A stretch of 5,185 nt of DNA, from positions 1-5,185 of the forward strand of contig JAPLJL010000303.1 of assembly GCA_026388615.1 (NCBI GenBank). The letters are read 5' to 3'. The notes below the pieces were generated by a model. That model searched no databases. It was not told the origin of the DNA and saw nothing but the letters and a program-made list of their open reading frames with translations. Source of the DNA: Pseudomonadota bacterium. GTDB taxonomy: Bacteria > Desulfobacterota > JAPLJL01. Numbering within the stretch: the first letter of the stretch is position 1; the number at the start of each line of letters is the position of its first letter. The position numbers and the translations under genes are program-made. Shown piece by piece: positions 1-5,185 of the stretch.

Positions 1-3000
1 AGTTTCCAACCGGACCCCGCGGAGCCGGAAACTTAAATCCAGCAGAACCGGACTGGAAAGAAACACGCTCCCGGCTGATTCAAAGTTTCCCCCGCCCAGT
101 TTCCCGGCCAGATTTTCCCATTTGAATTCATCCTGATTAAAGGTGAGAGAGCCGCTGACCTCATCGATTTTTTGCGGGAAATAGGAAAGCAGGACCGTGG
201 CTTTTTTCAGGTCGGCCTGCCCGCCCCAGCCCGCTTTCCCTATTTTCATCTGAAAGGTCACCGGGCCGGAACCGCTTTTCAAGCCGGACCAGAAAGGCAC
301 AATCCAATAAAGATCCAGGTCCCCGGCGATTTCCAGGTTCTCTCCCCGCTGCTGCACGGTCAAGCTGCCGGTGTTTCCCGCCTCACCCTTCTGCACGGCG
401 GAAACCGCGGCGAAATTAAGCCCGCTGAGCTCCCAGCCGGACACCCCGCGGGAAATCCGGATCGGCTCCCGGTTCTCGAAATAATAATCCGCCCTGCCGA
501 TGCTCAGGGAGGTAATTTCCGCGGCTACGGTCATGCCCCCCGGGCCGGAAAGCCGGGTCGAGAAGGAAACCGTGCCCTGGATTTTTCCCTTCATCCCATC
601 CGTCCGCAGGGCATGGGAAAGCCACGGGCCCAGGTCCAGCCCGGAGAATTCCAGGGTTCCGTTCAGCGGAAAGCCTTCCCCGAGCACCACTAGGCCCCGG
701 CTGGCGAGCCCCGGGATCTGTCCCCGCCATTCCACCTCCCGGCCCCGGAAAAGAAAATTCAGGGTCAGTTCCTCTCCCGCGGCTCTACCCAGGAAAACCT
801 GCCGGACCTTGAATTCTACCTCCCCCTGCAGGTCCGGATCGGCCCCGACCAGCCCCTTGACCCGGCCCTGGATCTCGAGCGGTCCCGAAGCGGAGATACC
901 CCACTTTTTCAGCTGTTTAAACCAAAAGGGAAAACGCTCGGGATCAAGCGCCTGGCCTTTGATCGCCAGGTCCACCTCCCGTTTCTGCGAATTGAATCGG
1001 CCCGTAACGCTGACCCGCCCTCCCCCCTGGGACACGGTCAGGTTCTCCAGGGTCACATCTCCTTTTTCCACCGTGAAGGAGGCCTCCAGCGCCTCAAAGC
1101 CGACCTGGGTCCCGGCGATCAGGCCGGTCCCGTCCTGAATCCTAATCCTGCCACCGCCGGAAAGCTCCGTCAGTTTTCCGGACAAAAAAACCTTCCCCGA
1201 GGCCAACCCGGTAATCTCTTTTTCTCCCGGGAAAACCGCCCCCAAGTCCACCCGGTCGCCCCAGAGGGAAAGGTCGCAAACCTCCGGCCCCAGCCGTCCG
1301 ACCAGGATCACGTCCCCGCCGGAGCCCGGCGGCTGAACCTCGAGACGCGTGGCGTTCAAACCTTTCTCCTTTTCCCAGGATAGTTCGCCGCTGACCGTCC
1401 CGAGTTGGGCGCCACCCACCTGAACCTCGGCCAGCTTGACCTGGCCGGAAAAAACCGGTTCCGAGAGTGTCCCGGTGAGCTGTCCCTTCACCTGTCCGGT
1501 CCCCGCCATTTCCCATCCCAGCAGATTGCCGAGCCCGGAAAGATCCAAGAGATCCGCCGTAAACTCCAGGTCGGTTTTTCCCCGGGCCGTGAGTGAGCCA
1601 TGGCCCTCGAGCCGGTTCGAGGTTGATACGACGGTGATCTTCTCCAGGTTAAAAACCTGGCCTTTCCAGGAGAATCCGGACTGGAGGCTGATCAGCTCCC
1701 AGCCTTTCACCCCCGAAAGGATGCTCACATCATTCTCCCCTTGGAGCGAAAGCGACCTCAGCTTAATGGCATCCCCCGGGAAAGAACCGCTGATCTTGAT
1801 CACCCCCTGGACCGCCCCAATCCATTTCAGATAACTTTTCGCGGCTTCCGCTTTCCGCCCCGGGAGGGAGGCGATGGTTTCGGAAACGTTCAACCCGGAA
1901 AGCTTCAATTCGCCGGAAAAAGCATGAGGATCCTCGAGTTGAAAACTGCCGCTCACCCCCAGTTCACCCAGGGGAATTCTTTCCTCCGGGGCCAAGACCG
2001 ACGGCGCCGGGGAAATGTCGGCGGGGTAGATCCCCAGGCGCAGACCGGAAAATGAAATATTTCCCGGCTGGACCTCGACTTCCCCGCCCCGGAAAATCAG
2101 GCCCAGGCCGGACCATTCCAGGCGGGAGCCGGGGAAAGAGGAATTGATCCGCCACTTCTCCCCTTCCCACTTTCCCCGTCCCTGGAAAGCCAGGTACCCG
2201 CCGAGATCGTTCCCTTGATTATCCCCGCGGAGCAGCGCGGCCGGGATCCGGCCCTGGAAATCACCCTCGGCCAGCACCGACCCGCTGCCGTTGTTCCATT
2301 TCCCGGAACCGGTCAGTTCGCCTTGGTCGGTGACCAGCGAAATTTTTTCCAGCTGGAAGCTGGTCCGGGAAAAACCCGCCTTCAGGTCGAGGGTGTTCAG
2401 GGAGGAAGTCTTCCCGAAAAGTTCGATTTTTCCTCCCCGGTTGGAGAGGGAGATCCGGCCGTTCCGCGAGAGTCCCGGGAAGGAAAGATCGAGGTCCAGG
2501 GCGTCGGTCTGCAGGAAAAATTCTTTTTCCGGCCAGGAAATCTGGATTCTCCCGGCTTTGACCAGAACCCGCCCGACCCAGGGCTGACTGGGAATCCGGA
2601 CCTTTTCCCAATCTATTTTTTCCCGGCCGGCGGGGGCCGCTCCCTCCACCTTCAGCCAGAGCTGGGGAGCGGACAGGGTGACCCGGCCGAAACTCAATTT
2701 ACCCCCTAATATCTGGAGGGGATCGGGTTCGAAAGCCGCCTCCTCCACCTCCAGCCAGCCCCGGGCCGGAAGGGAACTGATCCGGATCTCCGGGATTTCC
2801 AGGCCCTGGATTATGATCCGGGGATGGAAAAGACTAATCCGGACCTGTTTGAAAATCACCCGGGTGCCCAGGGTCCGGTAAATCAGCGTTTCTCCCAGCC
2901 GGACCAGGCGGACGGGAACCTGGAGGGGGGTGTAATACAAATACACCAGGGCGAGAATCACCATTCCCGCCAAAATCATCCAGCCGATAAACCTGGCTTT

Positions 3001-3030
3001 GGATCCGATTTTCTTTCCCTTCTCCGGCAT
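1..3030 (-). CDS. tamB: TamB/AsmA-like inner-membrane-anchored translocation and assembly protein, 3'-truncated by the window edge
   Basis: This is a single open frame of 1010 codons from ATG at 3030 to the left edge. I checked every line for in-frame stops and found none; an in-frame stop lies just upstream at 3042-3040. Residues 1-13 are basic (MPEKGKKIGSKAR) and residues 14-33 form one hydrophobic helix, giving an N-in signal anchor. The rest is long beta-repeat sequence. An AsmA-type entry motif lies near 55-80 (LGTRVIF..VRISLFHPRIIIQGLEI), a helical linker at 388-402 (SLPGRKAEAAKSYLK), and TamB-style units at 506-550 (GTLSEPVFSGQV), 610-690 (LTELSGGGRIRI..GGGRVSVTG) and 960-1000 (GSLTFNQ..LGGGNFESAG). 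In the family, TamB bridges the inner membrane and a BamA-type partner or moves phospholipid to the outer membrane. The C-terminal DUF490/TamB domain and any partner gene lie outside the window, so another AsmA-clan member (YhdP or DUF748 type) is possible. The ribosome site is weak: AGGA sits only 2 nt before ATG. Internal ATGs fall within the helix, so I kept the first ATG. Confidence 0.78.
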   Translation of the reverse strand, partial: MPEKGKKIGSKARFIGWMILAGMVILALVYLYYTPLQVPVRLVRLGETLIYRTLGTRVIFKQVRISLFHPRIIIQGLEIPEIRISSLPARGWLEVEEAAFEPDPLQILGGKLSFGRVTLSAPQLWLKVEGAAPAGREKIDWEKVRIPSQPWVGRVLVKAGRIQISWPEKEFFLQTDALDLDLSFPGLSRNGRISLSNRGGKIELFGKTSSLNTLDLKAGFSRTSFQLEKISLVTDQGELTGSGKWNNGSGSVLAEGDFQGRIPAALLRGDNQGNDLGGYLAFQGRGKWEGEKWRINSSFPGSRLEWSGLGLIFRGGEVEVQPGNISFSGLRLGIYPADISPAPSVLAPEERIPLGELGVSGSFQLEDPHAFSGELKLSGLNVSETIASLPGRKAEAAKSYLKWIGAVQGVIKISGSFPGDAIKLRSLSLQGENDVSILSGVKGWELISLQSGFSWKGQVFNLEKITVVSTSNRLEGHGSLTARGKTDLEFTADLLDLSGLGNLLGWEMAGTGQVKGQLTGTLSEPVFSGQVKLAEVQVGGAQLGTVSGELSWEKEKGLNATRLEVQPPGSGGDVILVGRLGPEVCDLSLWGDRVDLGAVFPGEKEITGLASGKVFLSGKLTELSGGGRIRIQDGTGLIAGTQVGFEALEASFTVEKGDVTLENLTVSQGGGRVSVTGRFNSQKREVDLAIKGQALDPERFPFWFKQLKKWGISASGPLEIQGRVKGLVGADPDLQGEVEFKVRQVFLGRAAGEELTLNFLFRGREVEWRGQIPGLASRGLVVLGEGFPLNGTLEFSGLDLGPWLSHALRTDGMKGKIQGTVSFSTRLSGPGGMTVAAEITSLSIGRADYYFENREPIRISRGVSGWELSGLNFAAVSAVQKGEAGNTGSLTVQQRGENLEIAGDLDLYWIVPFWSGLKSGSGPVTFQMKIGKAGWGGQADLKKATVLLSYFPQKIDEVSGSLTFNQDEFKWENLAGKLGGGNFESAGSVFLSSPVLLDLSFRLRGVRLET

Positions 3031-3040
3031 CGTCCTGCTT

Positions 3041-3195
3041 TAAATTTTAATAACTATTCAGCCACTAAGGCACCAAGACACTAAGATTTAAAGATTATTC
3101 TTCTCTTTCGGGTAAGGGGGTAAAAGCCATATCTATCCTTTGTGTCTTGGTGTCTTGGTGTCTTTGTGGCTATCTGAACAATTATAAATTTTAAT
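3041..3195. repeat. Small inverted-repeat element (CCAC..GTGG type) bounded by 11-bp direct repeats
   Basis: The arms at 3061-3086 and 3145-3170 are reverse complements over 26 bp with three mismatches. Both contain the core CACCAAGACAC read towards the middle. They enclose 58 bp of unrelated sequence. The right arm is partly an 8-bp tandem (TGTCTTGG at 3143 and 3151, then TGTCTTTG at 3159). A shorter outer match, TTCA at 3057-3060 against TGAA at 3175-3178, extends the arms after a 4-nt insertion. The identical 11-mer TAAATTTTAAT lies at 3041-3051 and 3185-3195, on either side. No open frame inside resembles a transposase, so the element would be non-autonomous. It ends about 10-30 bp upstream of the TamB-like start codon. 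I recall similar GCCAC..AAGACACCAAGACAC repeats in many environmental bacterial genomes, but cannot name a family. Confidence 0.75.
3143..3166. repeat. 8-bp tandem repeat, three units (TGTCTTGG)
   Basis: Two exact units at 3143-3150 and 3151-3158 are followed by a third unit (TGTCTTTG) at 3159-3166 with two differences at its last three positions. This forms most of the right arm of the surrounding inverted repeat. The left arm carries only the equivalent of about two units. Confidence 0.7.
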
Positions 3196-3233
3196 GCCAA
3201 AACTTGAAATTCAGAACCGCTATTATATTGTGT

Positions 3234-3396
3234 CTAGTGTAGTGTTTCATATATGGCTTTACATAATCAGGGTTGCATTCATCCTCGATTTGTATGGTGT
3301 AGGGGCGGCCTTCCACGGCCGCCCGGGAAGGAGCCCGTTGAAGGGCTCCCCTACGAAAAAAATTACTGTCAAGATATTTCGGAAACACTACACTAG
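3234..3396. mobile_element. MITE-like element with 14-bp perfect terminal inverted repeats and CTAG at both ends
   Basis: CTAGTGTAGTGTTT at 3234-3247 is the exact reverse complement of 3383-3396. Beyond the perfect part the match continues imperfectly inward, with about 11 of the next 19 positions agreeing, so the terminal repeats may be about 30 bp long. Because CTAG is itself palindromic, the outermost four bases on each side can equally be read as a 4-bp target duplication flanking 10-bp inverted repeats (TGTAGTGTTT). A YTAR-type target is known for some IS5-family elements, but assigning this element to that family is inference. The 163-bp unit has no transposase. Its interior carries the separate GTAGGGG structure listed at 3299-3354. 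Confidence 0.65.
3299..3354. repeat. GTAGGGG-type palindromic repeat folding as a three-way junction
   Basis: The outer stem GTAGGGG (3299-3305) pairs with CCCCTAC (3348-3354). Inside are two hairpins. In the first, GGGCGGCC (3303-3310) pairs with GGCCGCCC (3317-3324) around the loop TTCCAC. In the second, GGAGCCC (3330-3336) pairs with GGGCTCC (3343-3349) around GTTGAA. The outer stem and the hairpin bases overlap slightly, so the two folds compete at the junction. GC content rises sharply against the AT-rich flanks. The GTAGGGG..CCCCTAC architecture with variable inner hairpins is a dispersed repeat I recognise from several bacterial genomes; its function is unknown to me. Confidence 0.8.
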
Positions 3397-3435
3397 CGCT
3401 TCTTTACATTTCATTATATGGATTTTTTGGCTGTT

Positions 3436-3455
3436 ATTCCCGCGAAAGCGGGAAT
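3436..3455. repeat. Solitary 20-bp palindrome ATTCCC-N8-GGGAAT
   Basis: This is a perfect hairpin: ATTCCCGC, a 4-nt GAAA loop, then GCGGGAAT. It shares its core, CCCGCGAAAGCGGG, with the start of the larger element 14 bp to the right, so it is probably a partial or degenerate copy of the same family. It also fits the general ATTCCC-N8-GGGAAT form of the neisserial dRS3 repeats, which I take as convergence or broad family likeness rather than relatedness. Confidence 0.75.
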
Positions 3456-3468
3456 TCAGTCCCCTTTC

Positions 3469-3589
3469 GTCATCCCCGCGAAAGCGGGGATCCAGAATAA
3501 AAGGATGGATTCCCCCGGATCGAGTCCGGGGCAGGCTTGGTCAAGCCCGGCCTGCCCGAGCCTCCGACTCGTGTCGGCCAGGGAATGAC
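3469..3589. repeat. 121-bp REP-like composite element, GTCAT(C/T)CCC termini
   Basis: It starts GTCATCCCC and ends GGGAATGAC, inverted ends that agree at 8 of 9 positions. Four hairpins follow in order: ATCCCCGC..GCGGGGAT (3472-3491, GAAA loop); CCCCGGA..TCCGGGG (3513-3519 with 3525-3531); GGGCAGGC..GCCTGCCC (3529-3536 with 3550-3557); and CCGAC..GTCGG (3564-3568 with 3573-3577). Read through, it produces the familiar spurious peptides PRKRGSRI and WIPAFAGMT, often seen where such repeats are translated. It lies about 65 bp beyond the 3' end of the tRNA gene. It has no coding content. Confidence 0.8.
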
Positions 3590-3655
3590 AACTACTGAAA
3601 AAAAATTTACAGAGCACAATACTTAGGATAAGAAGAAAAGAATTGCGGAGAAAAA

Positions 3656-3730
<75 letters not shown>

Positions 3731-3856
3731 GTAAAAAATCGTCTAACGTCCTGAGGTTGCGCAACTCGTTTCGTCAATTGGCCGCGTCCGGCGTCCAGCC
3801 AGCCGCAACCGTGAAACCTGACCGAAACGGGCTTCCTTACCATAACCGAGACGTTG
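3731..3856. other. Spacer between the ATPase gene and the tRNA; no firm signals
   Basis: I see no GC hairpin followed by a T run that would end the ATPase transcript. A 10-bp palindrome GTTGCGCAAC (3756-3765) is present, and GGTTGCG (3755-3761) can instead pair with CGCAACC (3804-3810). On the minus strand a TTGACG hexamer lies upstream of the tRNA, but nothing like a -10 box follows at 16-18 bp. The tRNA may therefore rely on read-through or on a promoter too divergent to call. Confidence 0.4.
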
Positions 3857-5185
3857 TTATTTATCTTCCAACCGTTCCAACAGCTTATCGATATCGTCAA
3901 TAACCTCCGGTTCTTCCTTCTTTTTAAGTTCCGGCTTCTTCGGTTCCGGTTTCTTGACCTCGGGGGCAACCGGTTTGGTCTGCGCCGCGCGTGCCGCCGG
4001 GGGAGCGGGTGCTGTCTTCAGGGGAGGAGGAGGTGTCTTGCCGGGCATCGGGGCTCTTTCCCGGGCCGGGGGTTCTTTCGGGGCAGGCGGCGGAGCGACT
4101 TCCTTCAACCGGGGCTGGGGCTTAGGTTCCGGGACCTCCTCCATTTCCTGCTGCGCCCCCTTGGATTCCTCCTCCAGTTCCCGGATCAAGTCCTCAACTT
4201 CGGCTTTTTCCTCGGGAACCACTATGGTTTCGTCCGGGGCTTCGGGTTCCGGGGCCGGCGCGGCCTCTTCCTCTTCCGTCAGGGTCTGAATTTCTTCCGA
4301 GGCTTCCTCTTGCGGGGCTTCTTCTTGTGGAGCTTCCGGCTTGGGGCCCGCGGCCCGGGAATGGTCCACCGGGACTTTAGCCTTTTCCACTTCGAAAAGG
4401 CCCAGGTCCCGGGCGACGCTTTCGATAACCTCCTGGTTTACCGCCCGGTTTTTCATCAGGTAAGCCTCAAACAGGGCGTTGTCGCAAATCGTGTTGATCA
4501 TCCGCGGGATTCCGCGGGAAAAGATGTGAACGGCACTGATCGCCTCCGGGGCGAAGAAGCAGTCGCTGCTCCCGGAAATCCGGAGGCGGTGGCGGATATA
4601 GGCGTCGGTAGAATCCTCGTTCAAGGGCTCGAGTCGATATTTCAAAGCCACCCGCTGCAGGAGGGGCGGATCCAGCTTGAGATTTTCCTCGATTTCCGGG
4701 AGTCCGAAAAAGACAAAGGTGATCAGCTTGCGCCCCGGAACCTCCAGGTTGGAAAGGCCCCGGAATTCCTCCATCAGCTCCCGGGATTTCAGCATCTGGG
4801 CTTCGTCCACCAGGACCACGGCCTTTTTCCCCTGCTGGTCGAGTTCCATCAGGCGGCCGTAAATCTGGTTTAAGACCTTGAGCTTTTCGTCGGCGGGATC
4901 GTCCACCCCCAGCTGCAGCGCGATCTTTTTCAGGAGCCAGTCCGCGGTGATCCCGGAGTGGATAATCACCAGGAGCGCGGATTCATAGGCTTCCTCGGGC
5001 AGGGCGTCCAGCATCATCCGGGCCAGGGTGGTTTTCCCGGTGCCGATGTCGCCGATGAGAATCGCGAAGCCCTTCATGGAATCCACCGCGTATTGCAGGC
5101 GGAGCATGGCTTTCTGATGTTGCGCGCTGTTGTAATAAAAGCGCACATCCGGCGCGTTCGAGAATGGTTCTTTATTCAATCCGAA
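3857..5185 (-). CDS. ExeA/GspA-like AAA+ ATPase with long disordered tail, 5'-truncated by the window edge
   Basis: The frame is open from the right edge (443 codons) to TAA at 3859-3857. A TTG at 5179 could be called as a start, but it is preceded in frame by Phe-Gly. The result, FGLNKEPFSNAPD, is the usual ExeA N-terminus a few residues in, so the true start probably lies beyond the window. Counting from that TTG: Walker A is at 43-51 (GDIGTGKTT), Walker B at 121-128 (VVLVDEAQ), a sensor-like FVFFGLPE at 155-162, LLQRVALKYRLEPL at 173-186, and the sensor-2-like SRGIPRMIN at 221-229. The ATPase module ends near 263. Residues 264-440 are low complexity: acidic Glu/Pro/Ala first, then Pro/Lys-rich, ending in an amphipathic helix (residues 425-439). 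ExeA relatives support assembly of secretion, pilus or exopolysaccharide machinery at the inner membrane; many carry a TM segment or peptidoglycan-binding domain, and this one has neither. No partner gene is visible, so the pathway is open. Confidence 0.93.
   Translation of the reverse strand, partial: FGLNKEPFSNAPDVRFYYNSAQHQKAMLRLQYAVDSMKGFAILIGDIGTGKTTLARMMLDALPEEAYESALLVIIHSGITADWLLKKIALQLGVDDPADEKLKVLNQIYGRLMELDQQGKKAVVLVDEAQMLKSRELMEEFRGLSNLEVPGRKLITFVFFGLPEIEENLKLDPPLLQRVALKYRLEPLNEDSTDAYIRHRLRISGSSDCFFAPEAISAVHIFSRGIPRMINTICDNALFEAYLMKNRAVNQEVIESVARDLGLFEVEKAKVPVDHSRAAGPKPEAPQEEAPQEEASEEIQTLTEEEEAAPAPEPEAPDETIVVPEEKAEVEDLIRELEEESKGAQQEMEEVPEPKPQPRLKEVAPPPAPKEPPARERAPMPGKTPPPPLKTAPAPPAARAAQTKPVAPEVKKPEPKKPELKKKEEPEVIDDIDKLLERLEDK
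4302..4337 (-). repeat. 15-bp coding tandem repeat in the ATPase tail
   Basis: Two 15-bp units (4302-4316 and 4317-4331), with a partial third (4332-4337), encode successive EAPQE-like pentapeptides in the acidic part of the tail (about residues 282-294). The copies differ at a few positions, so this looks like an older slippage expansion. It keeps the frame. Confidence 0.7.

Noticed and set aside
172..2881. Many plus- and minus-strand open frames of 60-212 codons across the left half
   Set aside because: All overlap the uninterrupted 1010-codon TamB-like frame and have the composition of GC-rich shadows.
1..3030. Possible frameshift or pseudogene in the TamB-like gene
   Set aside because: Codon-by-codon reading of all lines found no in-frame stop, and family-like sequence persists to the left edge in the same frame.
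3191..3388. Minus-strand open frame of 65 codons
   Set aside because: It lies almost entirely within the MITE-like element and its flank, with no start signal or recognisable content.
3041..3589. CRISPR array
   Set aside because: The repeats are inverted, of different families, and not spaced regularly as direct repeats.
3194..3598. Plus-strand open frame of 134 codons across the repeat cluster
   Set aside because: Its sequence is simply the MITE-like, GTAGGGG and GTCAT repeats translated in series; it has no ribosome site and no domain-like sequence.
3731..3790. Sigma-70 promoter for the tRNA
   Set aside because: TTGACG has no acceptable -10 box at 16-18 bp, and TTAGAC is 25 bp away.
3854..4873. 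Plus-strand open frame of 339 codons opposite the ATPase
   Set aside because: It is an antisense shadow of a GC-rich gene; Arg/Gly/Phe-rich composition mirrors the Pro/Glu/Lys tail on the coding strand.

Overview
The window looks like chromosomal DNA from a Gram-negative bacterium, most plausibly a Desulfobacterota (deltaproteobacterial) or related lineage. Both protein genes are GC-rich and of types common there: a long AsmA/TamB-like envelope protein and an ExeA/GspA-type AAA ATPase whose wording (an N-terminal FGL..EPF..AP motif, then GDIGTGKTT and VLVDEAQ) I associate with that group. The intergenic repeats (GTAGGGG elements, GTCAT..GGGAATGAC elements, CCAC..GTGG elements) are also of kinds I associate with such genomes. 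The lineage call is inference from memory, not a database result.

Layout: every real gene is on the minus strand. From right to left in the window, which is the direction of transcription, the order is as follows. (1) 5185-3857 is the ATPase, open at its 5' end, with a 177-residue low-complexity tail after the ATPase module. (2) 3856-3731 is a short spacer with no convincing terminator or promoter. (3) 3730-3656 is a complete tRNA-Gly with anticodon CCC and encoded CCA. (4) 3655-3031 is an AT-richer intergenic stretch packed with at least four unrelated palindromic or inverted-repeat elements. (5) 3030-1 is an uninterrupted 1010-codon reading frame for a TamB/AsmA-like protein, running off the left edge before its diagnostic C-terminal domain.

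The genes do not form an obvious functional unit. The TamB-like protein would span or contact the periplasm from an inner-membrane anchor and take part in outer-membrane lipid or protein traffic. The ATPase would be a cytosolic AAA+ protein of the kind associated with secretion, pilus or exopolysaccharide machines. A tRNA and a repeat cluster separate them, so a shared operon is unlikely.

I found no previously undescribed enzymatic or defence system. The points most worth a second look are the density and nesting of small repeat elements between the tRNA and the TamB-like gene, two of which have flanking direct repeats suggesting transposition, and the charge-segregated ATPase tail that ends in a short helix resembling one placed earlier in the tail.
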